A stretch of 64,000 bases of DNA. Source: Paenibacillus sp. FSL H7-0331. Its GTDB lineage: Bacteria > Bacillota > Bacilli > Paenibacillales > NBRC-103111. The stretch spans positions 186,001-250,000 of the forward strand of contig NZ_MRTH01000012.1 in the NCBI RefSeq assembly GCF_001956045.1. The letters run 5' to 3'. Under the pieces are notes generated by a model. The model saw only the letters and a list, made by a program, of their open reading frames with translations, made no database searches and had not been told where the DNA came from. The position numbers were made by a program, and so were the translations under genes. Positions within the stretch are counted from its first letter, which is position 1. Every line of letters starts with the position of its first letter. Below are positions 44,293 through 54,500 of this stretch, piece by piece.

Positions 44293-46332
44293 ATGAGCCA
44301 ACCATTATTGACAATCGATCGGTTGACAGTGGAGTTTCCGTCCTCAGGCGGCTCCATTACGCCGATTACCGACGTAAGCTTTCAAATCGATCGTGGCGAG
44401 ACCGTATGCCTTGTCGGGGAGTCTGGCAGCGGCAAGACGATAACATCCAAAGCCATTATGAGGCTGATTGAGTTTGATAAAGGCCGCATTGCCACAGGCA
44501 GCGTCAAGCTGGATGGTGAAGAGTTGACAACGCTGCCCCAGAGTGTACTCCGGGCTATTCGTGGCAAGAGGGTTTCGATGATTTTTCAGGAGCCAATGGC
44601 TGCGTTCGATCCGGTCTTTACAATCGGTACCCAGCTCGTTGAAACGATTCGCCGTCATGACAAGCGAAGCAATAAGGAGGCGCGTGAGCAGGCGGTTGAA
44701 TTGCTGCGTCGCGTCGGATTTCCTGAACCGAAGCTTCGTATGAACCAATACCCGAACGAAATGTCGGGTGGGATGCTGCAGCGGGCGATGATCGCGATGG
44801 CGCTCGCATGCGGCCCGGAGCTGCTGATCGCAGACGAGCCGACGACAGCGCTCGATGTCACGATTCAAGCGCAAATATTGCGTTTGTTGAATGATTTAAA
44901 GGCGGAACTGGGTATGTCAATCCTGCTAATTACGCATGATCTGGGCATAGCTGCGGAGATAGCAGACCGGATGATCGTCATGTATGCGGGCAGGATTGTC
45001 GAGCAGGCACCCGCCGCCCGTCTCTTTGCACAGCCACGGCATCCTTATGCAGCCGGATTGCTGCGATCTATCACAACGATGGACAGCGACCGCAATGCTC
45101 CCTTGTATACCATAGAGGGAACACCGCCTAATGTAGCGGATTTTCCTTCGGGCTGCCGCTTTCATCCGCGTTGTCCATTGGCTACAGAGCAATGTCGAAC
45201 TGAAGTACCTCCGCTTAGAGGGTCCGACGGTCACGAAGCTGCTTGTTGGCATACCGAAGTTTTGGTAAGCGCTATGGCTCTTGGTCAGCCCGTCACAAGT
45301 CCCGCTGCAATGAATATAGCCATTGAACACATCAATCAGCTGGAGCCTGAACAAGATAGACTGAGCAAAGCTAAGCTGCTTTTTGAGGTTCGCGGGCTTA
45401 CAAAGCATTACGCGGTTAAAGGAGCTTTTGGACTTACGAAAGCTGTTATTCATGCCGTCGACGATGTTTCGTTTTCGATCCGTGAAGGCGAGACGTTTGG
45501 ACTTGTCGGTGAGTCGGGAAGCGGAAAGTCCACGCTCGGTCGCGTTCTTATCCAGCTGGAGAAAGCCACGGCTGGTCAAGTGTTTTTTGGAGGCGAAGAG
45601 CTGACAGCAATGGATACCAGCAGACGGCGAGCGGTAAGACGCGATATGCAAATGATTTTTCAGGACCCGTACGGATCTGTTAACCCTCGCTGGACTGTAG
45701 GTGAAACGATCGCAGAACCGCTGGCCGTTCATGAAGCGTTAAGTCCTGCAGAACAAAAAGCCAAGGTGGAGGAGCTGCTGCACATCGTTGGCCTGAATCC
45801 TCAATGGGCTTCCAGATATCCACACGAATTTTCAGGTGGTCAACGTCAACGTATTGGAATTGCGCGTGCCATCGCACTGAACCCCCGATTTGTGCTTGCC
45901 GATGAGGCTGTATCTGCTCTTGACGTCTCGGTTCAGGCGCAAATTGTGAACTTGATGCAGGAACTGCAAAATCGGCTCGGTTTAACCTATGTGTTCATTG
46001 CGCACGGGTTAAACATTGTCAGACACGTATCCTCACGAATCGGGGTTATGTATCTCGGCAATCTGGTTGAAGTGGCACAGGCCGACGAATTATTTCGTCA
46101 TCCAGCCCATCCCTATACGGCTGCGCTTATCGCGTCCATTCCTTGGCCTGACCCGACAAGAAAGAAAGAGTTCGCTGCTATTCAAGGAGAAATTCCTTCG
46201 CCTGCGTCACCACCATCAGGTTGTCGGTTTCATACCCGTTGCCCTGCGGTTACAGCGCGCTGCCGAGAGCAAACGCCCAAGCTGGTCGAGATTACTAACG
46301 GTCACTCGGTGGCCTGCCATTATCCATTATAG
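44293..46332 (+). CDS. ABC importer ATP-binding protein, fused DppD-DppF (GsiA-like)
   Basis: A 679-residue double ATPase. The first domain has Walker A Gly-Glu-Ser-Gly-Ser-Gly-Lys-Thr at 42-49, signature Met-Ser-Gly-Gly-Met-Leu-Gln-Arg and Walker B ending Ala-Asp-Glu-Pro-Thr-Thr-Ala-Leu-Asp. The second has Walker A at about 406-413, signature Ser-Gly-Gly-Gln-Arg-Gln-Arg, and Walker B Ala-Asp-Glu-Ala-Val-Ser-Ala-Leu-Asp, with Ala where Pro is usual. Each half carries the Cys-rich oligopeptide C-terminal motif (Cys-Arg-Phe-His-x-Arg-Cys-Pro). Peptide importers mostly use two separate ATPases; fusion is known in the glutathione importer GsiA. Confidence 0.93.
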   Translation: MSQPLLTIDRLTVEFPSSGGSITPITDVSFQIDRGETVCLVGESGSGKTITSKAIMRLIEFDKGRIATGSVKLDGEELTTLPQSVLRAIRGKRVSMIFQEPMAAFDPVFTIGTQLVETIRRHDKRSNKEAREQAVELLRRVGFPEPKLRMNQYPNEMSGGMLQRAMIAMALACGPELLIADEPTTALDVTIQAQILRLLNDLKAELGMSILLITHDLGIAAEIADRMIVMYAGRIVEQAPAARLFAQPRHPYAAGLLRSITTMDSDRNAPLYTIEGTPPNVADFPSGCRFHPRCPLATEQCRTEVPPLRGSDGHEAACWHTEVLVSAMALGQPVTSPAAMNIAIEHINQLEPEQDRLSKAKLLFEVRGLTKHYAVKGAFGLTKAVIHAVDDVSFSIREGETFGLVGESGSGKSTLGRVLIQLEKATAGQVFFGGEELTAMDTSRRRAVRRDMQMIFQDPYGSVNPRWTVGETIAEPLAVHEALSPAEQKAKVEELLHIVGLNPQWASRYPHEFSGGQRQRIGIARAIALNPRFVLADEAVSALDVSVQAQIVNLMQELQNRLGLTYVFIAHGLNIVRHVSSRIGVMYLGNLVEVAQADELFRHPAHPYTAALIASIPWPDPTRKKEFAAIQGEIPSPASPPSGCRFHTRCPAVTARCREQTPKLVEITNGHSVACHYPL

Positions 46333-46378
46333 GAGAATATGCATGAGCTGCGGTGAAAAATAAAGGAGGATGTATACA

Positions 46379-47464
46379 ATGAAATTCGCTTTAATGAGCC
46401 TTATGTTGAACACCCCGAACGCCATAACAGGGGAAACCTTTACGACCCAACAGAAATTTCAAAACGTGCTGAAACAGGCCGTTCTAGCCGAAGAGCTGGG
46501 CTTTGAAGCTTATGGAGTTGGTGAGCGGCATACCGCGCCATTCCTGGCTTCCTCACCGCCAGTAGTCTTAACCGCGATCGCTGCGAGAACGTCGCGTATT
46601 CGTTTGCTCACAACAGTAACGGTACTGAGTGTACTCGACCCTGTTCGAGTTGCCGAGGATTACGCCACGCTTGATCATCTATCAGGAGGGCGAATTGAGC
46701 TGATTATCGGCAAAGGGAATGATGCCAGCCATTATCCGCTCTTCGGCATAACTGAGGAGGAGCAGTGGGAATCACTGGCTGAGCGTTATGCACTCCTCAA
46801 GCGTTTATGGAATGAGGAGAACGTCAGCTGGCAAGGTCGCTATCGTTCACCACTGGATAACGTCACGACACAGCCAAGGCCTTATCAAAAGTCGATACCT
46901 GTATGGCATGGCAGCGCGTCAAGCACCTTCTCGACTGAATTGGCAGCCAAATACGGTGAGCCCTTATATTCCTCCAATACGATACACCGCCAATCCAAAT
47001 ATAAAGAGCTCATCGATCATTATCGCGAGCGTTTGGCTTTTTACGGACATGATCCGAGTAAGGCAGTGGTTGGCTCAGGTGCTGGAGGCAGCATTTACTT
47101 GGCAAAAACGACAGAGGAAGCGATCAAACGCTTTCGCCCTTATTACGATGCGTTTCATGGCCGACTTAAAGCGCCTCATGACAGATCCCCCTTCAAAGAT
47201 CTTGAGGATAATATCGAAAATGGACCTATCTTGGTAGGCAGTCCGGAACGTGTGATCGAGAAGATTTTGAACTATCATTCCGTGTTTGGAAATCAAGTGC
47301 TCAGCATCAGTGTGGACGGACTGACCGAGGCGGAGCAGCGTGAACAGGCTGAGTTCTTCGCAACCGAGGTCGCACCGGTTCTGCGGCGTGAGATTCCAAG
47401 CACAGTGTGGGAAAATGAGCCGCCAGCTCCGCATAAAGACTCGATTACGGTACAGGCAGGGTAA
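46379..47464 (+). CDS. Luciferase-like (LLM) flavin-dependent oxidoreductase, paralogue B
   Basis: A 361-residue luciferase-fold monooxygenase, a close paralogue of the protein from 38885-39952 along its whole length (same Val-Gly-Glu-Arg-His, Thr-Val-Thr-Val-Leu-Ser and Ser-Phe/Arg-Phe-Arg-Pro-Tyr-Tyr-Asp motifs), diverging mainly at the last 20 residues. ATG 46379 follows AAGGAGG by nine bases; ATG 46370 overlaps that site. It is co-directional and close behind the ATPase gene, so it belongs to the transporter operon. Confidence 0.88.
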   Translation: MKFALMSLMLNTPNAITGETFTTQQKFQNVLKQAVLAEELGFEAYGVGERHTAPFLASSPPVVLTAIAARTSRIRLLTTVTVLSVLDPVRVAEDYATLDHLSGGRIELIIGKGNDASHYPLFGITEEEQWESLAERYALLKRLWNEENVSWQGRYRSPLDNVTTQPRPYQKSIPVWHGSASSTFSTELAAKYGEPLYSSNTIHRQSKYKELIDHYRERLAFYGHDPSKAVVGSGAGGSIYLAKTTEEAIKRFRPYYDAFHGRLKAPHDRSPFKDLEDNIENGPILVGSPERVIEKILNYHSVFGNQVLSISVDGLTEAEQREQAEFFATEVAPVLRREIPSTVWENEPPAPHKDSITVQAG

Positions 47465-47479
47465 GGAGATCCATACACG

Positions 47480-48670
47480 ATGACATCTGAATGGCTTGTG
47501 AAAGAAGCAGAGCAGCTGCTACCACAGTTGATCCATATACGGCGGGAGCTGCACAGCTATCCCGAGCTGTCGATGCAGGAGTATGAGACAACCCGTAAGG
47601 TTCGGGCTTATTTGGAGGAGCAAGGCATACGTATCCTTCCAATCGATTTGCCAGTCGGCGTATTGGCGGAAATTGAAGGCAGCGGGCCAGGACCGACGAT
47701 TGCATTGCGGGCTGATCTGGACGCATTGCCTGTTAAGGAAGAAACGGGTCTCCCCTATGCCTCGACGATCGACGGCAGGATGCATGCCTGCGGCCATGAT
47801 TTTCATACGGCTGCTGTACTTGGGGCGGCTATTCTGCTGCAGCGAAACTCCGAGCGATTTCATGGCAGGGTTCGTTTGATTTTTCAACCTTCTGAAGAGA
47901 AAGGCACCGGGGCGCTGGAAATGATCAAGGCGGGAGCATTGGATGGCGTTCAGGCCATATTTGGCATGCATAACAAGCCAGAGCTGCCTGTCGGAACGAT
48001 CGGATTATCTCCGGGTGCTTTGATGGCGAGTGTGGACGAATTCGGGCTTAAGGTAACTGGAAAAGGTGGTCATGCCGCTATACCGGAAAGAGCGATTGAT
48101 CCAATTGTTGCCGCCAGTGCTATCGTTGGATCACTTCAGACTGCTGTCAGCCGCAGTATCAGTCCGTTTGACCGTGCGGTCGTCAGCGTCTGCAGCTTTC
48201 GTTCAGGTTCAACCTGGAATGTTATTCCTGATGACGCTATTCTGGAGGGCACTATTCGTACCTTCAACCCCGCCATTAGAGAACGTTTACCGCAGCTGAT
48301 TGAGCGGATTTCTAATGGAATCGCATCGGCATATGGAGCAGTGGCTGAGCTCAGATGGCATACGGGGATTCCAGGCGTTCATAATGATCCGGTTATGGTA
48401 CAGCGGGTTAGGCAAGCTGCAGAAGCGCTGCAGCTTACGATAGTGGAAGCTACGCCGAGCACAGGAGGCGAAGATTTCGCCTATTATCAAACCAAAGTTC
48501 CGGGCTGCTTTATCTGGATGGGAACAAGTGGGACGGAGGAATGGCATCATCCCAAGTTCACCTTAAATGAAGAAGCTTTGGCACCTGCTGCTTCCTTGTT
48601 TGCATTAACTGCCATACATGCGCTGCACAGCTTAGGTGAGCACGATTTGGCAATAAAGAAACAGCCCTGA
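47480..48670 (+). CDS. M20-family amidohydrolase / N-acyl amino acid deacylase
   Basis: A 396-residue metallopeptidase of the IAA-amino acid hydrolase/YxeP group. Metal ligands are visible in Met-His-Ala-Cys-Gly-His-Asp near residue 95-101, Pro-Ser-Glu-Glu-Lys-Gly-Thr-Gly-Ala near 140, a Gly-Met-His near 162 and Gly-Gly-Glu-Asp-Phe-Ala-Tyr near 335; the Gly-Lys-Gly-Gly-His-Ala-Ala motif marks the dimerisation domain. Related enzymes deacetylate N-acetyl-S-substituted cysteines in B. subtilis (YxeP). It follows LLM paralogue B by 15 bp and is the last gene before a terminator. Confidence 0.9.
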   Translation: MTSEWLVKEAEQLLPQLIHIRRELHSYPELSMQEYETTRKVRAYLEEQGIRILPIDLPVGVLAEIEGSGPGPTIALRADLDALPVKEETGLPYASTIDGRMHACGHDFHTAAVLGAAILLQRNSERFHGRVRLIFQPSEEKGTGALEMIKAGALDGVQAIFGMHNKPELPVGTIGLSPGALMASVDEFGLKVTGKGGHAAIPERAIDPIVAASAIVGSLQTAVSRSISPFDRAVVSVCSFRSGSTWNVIPDDAILEGTIRTFNPAIRERLPQLIERISNGIASAYGAVAELRWHTGIPGVHNDPVMVQRVRQAAEALQLTIVEATPSTGGEDFAYYQTKVPGCFIWMGTSGTEEWHHPKFTLNEEALAPAASLFALTAIHALHSLGEHDLAIKKQP

Positions 48671-48790
48671 TTGCATAGCCAGAATAGAACCATTTCAAGC
48701 TATCCGTTGAAGGAGCCCGACTTCAACAACGCCTGGGAACCCCATACCTATGTCCTCGCTAACGAACCCACGTATGAGTTTAGACAATGA

Positions 48791-48817
48791 CCTAGCCGTA
48801 GGCTGGGTTTTCTTTAT
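48791..48817 (+). terminator. Terminator of the transporter/monooxygenase operon
   Basis: CCTAGCC at 48791-48797 pairs with GGCTGGG at 48801-48807 (one G-T pair), followed by TTTTCTTT. Confidence 0.75.
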
Positions 48818-48958
48818 TTGCTGTGGTAAAAGTCAGCAGTAGTAGAATGAGGAAACTTGTGGTATAGTAATTTGTATTAACTGTAATGATTGCTATGACA
48901 GTTGTTGAGGTAAAGCATGAGCTATACAAATATTTATATAAAACGGAGGTAATAAGGA

Positions 48959-50086
48959 ATGAGTAATCAAGATACACAATCATCCACGAAGGTAGAGCCG
49001 TTGTTTGAACCGTTGTCGATAGGAAAATTGAAATTAAAAAACCGGATCGTCATGGCTCCAATGACTCGAGCTTTCTCTCCTGAAGGCGTGCCAGGGCCTG
49101 ACGTGGCTGCTTATTATCGTCGCCGTGCAGAGAATGGCGTGGGTCTCATTATTACTGAAGGTACTTTAATTAATGATCCAGCTGCTACGAATAATCCTAA
49201 TATACCTAATTTCCATGGGAATGATGCATTGAAGGGTTGGGCTGAAGTTGTAGCTCAAGTCCATGAGGCGGGCGGGCTTATTATGCCGCAGCTTTGGCAC
49301 ATCGGTACAGATCGCAAAATCGGTGCCATCCCTAACCCTGACGAAAAGCCGATTGGGCCTTCAGGTATCGACATCGCAACCGGGGAGCAAGTCAATGAGC
49401 CTATGAGCGAATCCAGAATCGCGTCCGTTATTGCAGCCTACGCACAAGCAGCGGCTGACGCCAAACGAATTGGTTTTGACGGTATTGAGCTTCATGGGGC
49501 ACACGGCTATCTGATTGATCAGTTTTTCTGGGAGAAAACGAATCAACGTAATGACAGCTACGGCGGCGATTTGGTGAAACGAACTCGTTTTGCAGCTGAC
49601 ATCATTGCGGCATGCCGTCGCGCTGTAGGCCCGGATTTCCCTATTATTATACGTATATCGCAATGGAAATCATCGGATTATCAAGCCAAATTAGCAGAAA
49701 ATCCGGATCAACTGGCTCAGTTTCTTTCACCTTTAGTGGAAGCAGGCGTTGATGTGTTCCATTGCTCTACACGTCGTTTCTGGGAACCGGAATTTGAAGG
49801 TTCTGATCTTAACTTTGCTGGTTGGGTCAAGAAATTAACTGGAAAGCCAACTATAACAGTAGGATCGATAGGACTTGACAATGATTTTATATCTGCCTTT
49901 AAAGGAGAAGGAGCAGGTGCGGCCAGCGTAGATACCTTAATTGAAAAGCTCAATAAAAATGAGTTTGATCTGGTTGCGGTTGGTCGTGCTTTACTAATTG
50001 ATCCTGCTTGGGCGTCCAAAATCCGCGAAGGCAGAACGGAAGAGCTGACGCCATTCACGCCGCAAGCCTTGGGGACATTGTTCTAA
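48959..50086 (+). CDS. Old-yellow-enzyme-family NADH:flavin oxidoreductase
   Basis: A 375-residue FMN-containing TIM-barrel enoate/nitro reductase. Lys-Asn-Arg-Ile-Val-Met-Ala-Pro-Met-Thr-Arg near residue 28, Gln-Leu-Trp-His-Ile-Gly, Gly-Phe-Asp-Gly-Ile-Glu-Leu-His-Gly-Ala-His-Gly-Tyr-Leu-Ile-Asp-Gln-Phe and Val-Gly-Arg-Ala-Leu-Leu are the family's FMN and active-site motifs. GGAGGT lies 9 bases upstream. An extended -10 TGGTATAGT at about 48859-48867 could be its promoter. Physiological substrate unknown. Confidence 0.92.
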   Translation: MSNQDTQSSTKVEPLFEPLSIGKLKLKNRIVMAPMTRAFSPEGVPGPDVAAYYRRRAENGVGLIITEGTLINDPAATNNPNIPNFHGNDALKGWAEVVAQVHEAGGLIMPQLWHIGTDRKIGAIPNPDEKPIGPSGIDIATGEQVNEPMSESRIASVIAAYAQAAADAKRIGFDGIELHGAHGYLIDQFFWEKTNQRNDSYGGDLVKRTRFAADIIAACRRAVGPDFPIIIRISQWKSSDYQAKLAENPDQLAQFLSPLVEAGVDVFHCSTRRFWEPEFEGSDLNFAGWVKKLTGKPTITVGSIGLDNDFISAFKGEGAGAASVDTLIEKLNKNEFDLVAVGRALLIDPAWASKIREGRTEELTPFTPQALGTLF

Positions 50087-50108
50087 TAGTGTCCATGCAA
50101 TTCCAAAT

Positions 50109-50153
50109 AAGGACTGGGAGATCCTGAATCATAGGGGAATCCCGGTCCTTTTA
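50109..50153. terminator. Terminator after the old-yellow-enzyme gene
   Basis: AAGGACTGGGA at 50109-50119 pairs with TCCCGGTCCTT at 50140-50150 (one wobble), followed by TTTT. It lies before the convergent GNAT gene. Confidence 0.85.
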
Positions 50154-50197
50154 GCTTAAAAAGCAGTATTTGCAGCAGCAATCGAACCAGTTGATTC

Positions 50198-50719
50198 TTA
50201 CATTGAATTTGAAGGGTTCAAGCGTATAACCATCAAATCATCATCCCAATATTGTCCATGGCTTTTCATCGCATTTCGTTCGGTCCCATACGTAGTAAAA
50301 CCAACGGATTCGTAGAGCTTTTTCGCTGAATGATTCGTGGAAACTACGGTCAAGTTAATTTGCTCAAGTCCTGGGCATTGTTTGGCTTGTTCAATTAATT
50401 CGGTGAGGAGAGCGTAACCGATACGTTGTCCACGGCATTCAGGGCACACATACATAGCATATATAGTACCCTTATGCGTAATCTTGGGATTACTTTCTCG
50501 CACAAAGGTAACGATTCCTGCCAACTCCTGAGTCTTGGTAAAGCAGCCTAACGTAAAATTCATTGCTGTACGCTGCAGATTTTGTTGGAATGCCTCAAGA
50601 GGTTTGGCCTGCTGTATGTCATAGGTGGTTAAAAAGGCTTCTGGATTTTCTTGAAGAGATCGTAAACGAAGCTGGCGATATTTGTCAGCATCTGCTGGAC
50701 CCAGGTAGCGAATATTCAT
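50198..50719 (-). CDS. GNAT-family N-acetyltransferase
   Basis: A 173-residue acetyl-CoA-dependent acyltransferase. The coenzyme A motif Cys-Arg-Gly-Gln-Arg-Ile-Gly-Tyr-Ala-Leu-Leu and the following Asn-Leu-Thr-Val...Ala-Lys-Lys-Leu-Tyr-Glu-Ser-Val-Gly-Phe are standard GNAT features. ATG 50719 follows AGGAGC by about 8 bases on the minus strand. The acceptor is unknown. Its closeness to the deacylase cluster is suggestive (such operons in B. subtilis pair an acetylase with a deacetylase) but it has its own orientation and is separated by the reductase gene. Confidence 0.85.
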   Translation of the reverse strand: MNIRYLGPADADKYRQLRLRSLQENPEAFLTTYDIQQAKPLEAFQQNLQRTAMNFTLGCFTKTQELAGIVTFVRESNPKITHKGTIYAMYVCPECRGQRIGYALLTELIEQAKQCPGLEQINLTVVSTNHSAKKLYESVGFTTYGTERNAMKSHGQYWDDDLMVIRLNPSNSM

Positions 50720-50876
50720 AAGATACAGCTCCTCTCTAATCCCATTCAATTCGATAAATTGTTACAATTATACATCTGTTGTACCTATGATACAAGGCTT
50801 TGCAATGGGCGGATTTCAGTAAGGAAATGATCAATGATACAGGTTGCAGAACCTGGATAATGATGTTAATATAAAA

Positions 50877-50896
50877 ATGACTGATGAGTCAGTCAT
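50877..50896. promoter_or_regulatory. Palindromic operator upstream of the TetR/RND pair
   Basis: ATGACTGA-TGAG-TCAGTCAT is a 20-bp palindrome with perfect 8-base arms, 38 bp before the TetR start. Position and symmetry fit an autoregulatory TetR operator. Confidence 0.75.
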
Positions 50897-50933
50897 AAAT
50901 TATTGTTCAGGTACTCAGAGGGGGAACGCACAG

Positions 50934-51527
50934 ATGGGTGAAGATAAAAGGGAAAGTATTATAGAGGCCGCGCTAAGGCTCTTCGAGGATCAGGGATATC
51001 ACACTACGAAGGTTTCGGATATTGTGCATAAAGCTGGTGTAGCCCAAGGGACCTTTTACTTGTATTTCAAAAGTAAGGAGGATCTATTTCGCAGCATTGC
51101 TGAATCGTGCCTCGGCCAAATTGCTGATGCGATCAAGCAAAATTGTACAGGCGACATAAAGGAAGAAGCACTCTACCGGATGATACTGGAGTCACTGCGC
51201 GTGTATTATAATAACAAAACGATTTTGAAAATATTAAACGGGCATGGGGCGGCTTCTACGGAGATCGCTGATATTTCGGATGCTTTTTATCGTACAATTA
51301 TGCTCGTTATCAAGCAATCCTTTCTGGATTGGGGGGCTTTTCCTAATTACTCGGATGCACAGCTTGAAATTGCGGCCTATTCGAAAATAGGCATGGTGGA
51401 GTTGGTGGCGTACCAATGTTTTGTCGTTCAAAATTACGATACTACACATATTGAATCCATAGCTCAAGTACTCGCAGGTGTTAATGCGCCATGCCAGTTG
51501 GAGTCGACGGAAGCGGGTGACAAATGA
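50934..51527 (+). CDS. TetR-family transcriptional regulator of the RND exporter
   Basis: A 197-residue regulator with an N-terminal helix-turn-helix (Lys-Val-Ser-Asp-Ile-Val-His-Lys-Ala-Gly-Val-Ala-Gln-Gly-Thr-Phe-Tyr-Leu-Tyr-Phe-Lys) and a ligand-binding helical domain. ATG 50934 is set by AGAGGGGG upstream; an in-frame TTG at 50844 precedes the operator and is not used. Its TGA overlaps the ATG of the RND gene (ATGA), so the pair is co-translated, and the palindrome upstream suggests self-repression relieved by an exported compound. Confidence 0.88.
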   Translation: MGEDKRESIIEAALRLFEDQGYHTTKVSDIVHKAGVAQGTFYLYFKSKEDLFRSIAESCLGQIADAIKQNCTGDIKEEALYRMILESLRVYYNNKTILKILNGHGAASTEIADISDAFYRTIMLVIKQSFLDWGAFPNYSDAQLEIAAYSKIGMVELVAYQCFVVQNYDTTHIESIAQVLAGVNAPCQLESTEAGDK

Positions 51528-54500
51528 TCACCAAATTACTGAAGTACCGTAAAGTAACACTTTTGTTTTTCGTAGTGGCGGTACTTATGGGCATTGTGAA
51601 TGTATTTACGCTCAAGCAGCGGGAAAATCCGGAGATCGAGATCACAACGGCCATAGTCAAGACGATTTATCCGGGTGCCTCACCGGAGAAGGTAGAGCAG
51701 TTTGTTACCCGACCGTTAGAGCAGAAGATCAAGGAAATGAGCGATATTTCGATTCTCAGCTCAACCTCCATGGCTAATGTGTCGATTATTAATGTGGAAG
51801 TCAAGCCGGAAACCGATATTAAGCGAGCCTGGGATACGCTGCGACAGAAGGTTCAATCTGCCGATAGCGAGCTTCCTGCTGAAGCCAATAAGCCTGAGGT
51901 TAATGATGATTTAGGCAAAATTGCCGAGCAAATCCTGCATTTTGTCGTTCAACAGCCAGAGCAATTAGAACCTCTGCGGCCCGTTATGGAGCAGTGGAAA
52001 AAACAGCTAAGCACACTCTCGGGTGTGAGCAACGTGGACATTATCGGGCTGCCGGAGCAGGAAGTAGCCGTGATTATTGATACGGATAAGCTGGATACGT
52101 TCAAGCTGCCTTGGGGTATTGTTGCACAGGCGCTCACCAATCGCCATGATCGTGTGCCACTCGGTATGGTTGATCAAACAACAAAATCCTTTTATGTTAA
52201 TATGCCGGGAGAGTGGAAGTCGGCTGAGGATGTTGCCAATACGGATATTTTGGGACTGCCTAACGGCAATACATTAAAGCTTAGAGATGTTGCAGATGTT
52301 AAGCTTCGACCTAAGAAGCAAGAGGTCAGTATTGTACATAACGGTAAACCGGCTCTCGATCTTGTTATTAACGCAGAGAAGGGTGCAGATATTCCTTCCT
52401 TGCAGAAGCGTATTGATGTGATGGTATCCGACCTGAAGTCTAAATTACCAGAGCATGTGGAATTGGTGTCCTTGTTTACGCAAAAGGAAAGTCTGGATCA
52501 TTTATTCACGGATTTGGGCCAGGAGCTGCTGACCGGGATCATCGTAGTTATCATAGTCTGCTCGATGGGACTAACCTTTGGTACATCCTGGGTGGTGGCG
52601 CTGGCTATACCGATTTCGATCACAGTCGGGTTTATCCCAATCGAGTTCCTGGGTATCGACTTAAATCAAATCACGGTTGTAGCGATTGTTATCGTTCTCG
52701 GGATATTGGTCGATGATGCGATTGTTGTAAATGATAATATCCAGCGGCGGCTGCAGCTGGGCGATACACCAGAGCAGGCTTCACTGCTCGGAAGCCGCGA
52801 TGTTGCAGTATCCATCCTGACGGCTACGATTGCAACGGCTGCAGCATTTTTACCTCTGTTATTTCTCAAGGGCAATATCGGAAGCTTTATTCGACCGCTA
52901 CCGGTTGTGATTTCTTTGACCTTGGCGGCTTCCATGGCGATGTCATTGACGGTCATTCCGATTTTTCGCCAATGGGTAGGTGAGCGTGCGCTGCGGAAGC
53001 AGCAAAATAAACAAATGGCTACCAGGAGCGCCAAGCTGGTTAAAGCCGATCCCGAATCGATTGAAGCCGATACCCGTTCTGCCCAGGACGAGCTCAAGCT
53101 GGTCGAAGAGCATTCTCCGGGGCTGCTGGGTAAACCGATACAACGGTTAAGTACCTTCTACAGTAGGCAAATATACGTATTCCTGAAACGACCGCTGCTG
53201 ACGGGAGTTGTTGCTTTACTAGTGGGTACCAGCAGCTTCGGCCTGCTGCCGTTCCTCGGCGTTCAGTATTTCCCTCCTGCAGAAAAGGATGAGATGCTGA
53301 TTGATTTCAAGCTACCGACAGACCGCATATTTATGGAAACTGAATTTACGATGAATAAAGCTGCCGACTGGATACAGCATCAGCCGGGCGTGAAATTCGT
53401 CACTGCCTATTCGGGCCGAACAGCGCCCAAGTTTTATTATTCGGAGTCCGAACATACCGGTACGAACGTAGGGCAGCTCTTTGTCAAAATCGATCCCAAG
53501 GTGATTCATACCAAAGAAGTGATAAGCAGCTGGCGGCAGGAGCTGAGGCAGCTGGTTCCTGAGGATATCGAAATTACACCGCGGGAGCTGGAGCAAGGTC
53601 CACCCGTGGGAGCGCCTATCGCGATTCGTATCAGCGGGGATGATCTGGATCAATTACGTCAGCTTTCCAATAATATTCAAGAACTATTAAAGCAAATTCC
53701 CGGCACAACAAGTGTATCTGATGATGTCGGCGGTGACATGAATACATTTGAGATGAAGGCTGACCCCGCTAAGCTGAATCTTTTTGGAGTCAGCGATAAG
53801 GATTTGACAAGGACGCTGCGAATGGCTACGGAAGGCTTGGAAATCGTCTCCATGCAGCAGGGAGAGAAGCTGATTGATGTGACCTTATATGCCAAGGCAC
53901 GCAGTGCAGATCCTATTGACACGATGAGCAAGCTGTTTGTACCCACACAAAAGGGTGGAACGATAGCTGTTCGTGAGCTTGGCGATATTCGTTCGAGCTC
54001 GATGATTAAATCAATTCATCACCGTAACCAAACCAGAACGATTATCGTCAGAAGCTACACGCAGGATCGTCTGCCTGATGCCGTCATTAAGGATGTCAAA
54101 ACACAGCTGAACAGTCAAACGCTGCCTGCAGGCTATACCGTTGAGTATGGTGGGGAAAATGAGGAACGCAATGACGCTTTCATCGCGATTGGCAAGCTGT
54201 CGATCATTGTTTTGCTGCTGATTTATATTTTGATGGTTATGCAATTTTATTCATTATCGATTCCGCTATTGATCTTATCAACCGTATATTTAGCAGCTGG
54301 TGGTGCTGTTATCGGTCTGTATATTACGAATTCGCCTATCGGATTTATGGCTCTCATGGGCTTGGTCAGTTTGGCGGGAATAGTCGTAAGGAATGGAATC
54401 ATACTAATTGAATTTATTGAACAGGCCAGAAAACGTGGATTACCGCTGTATGAAGCTGTGGCGGAAGCAGGAAGAGCCCGACTTCGTCCTATACTGCTCA

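Noticed and set aside
44926..45732. A 268-codon minus-strand frame opposite the fused ATPase
   Set aside because: Antisense to a clear ABC ATPase with all motifs; low-complexity composition.
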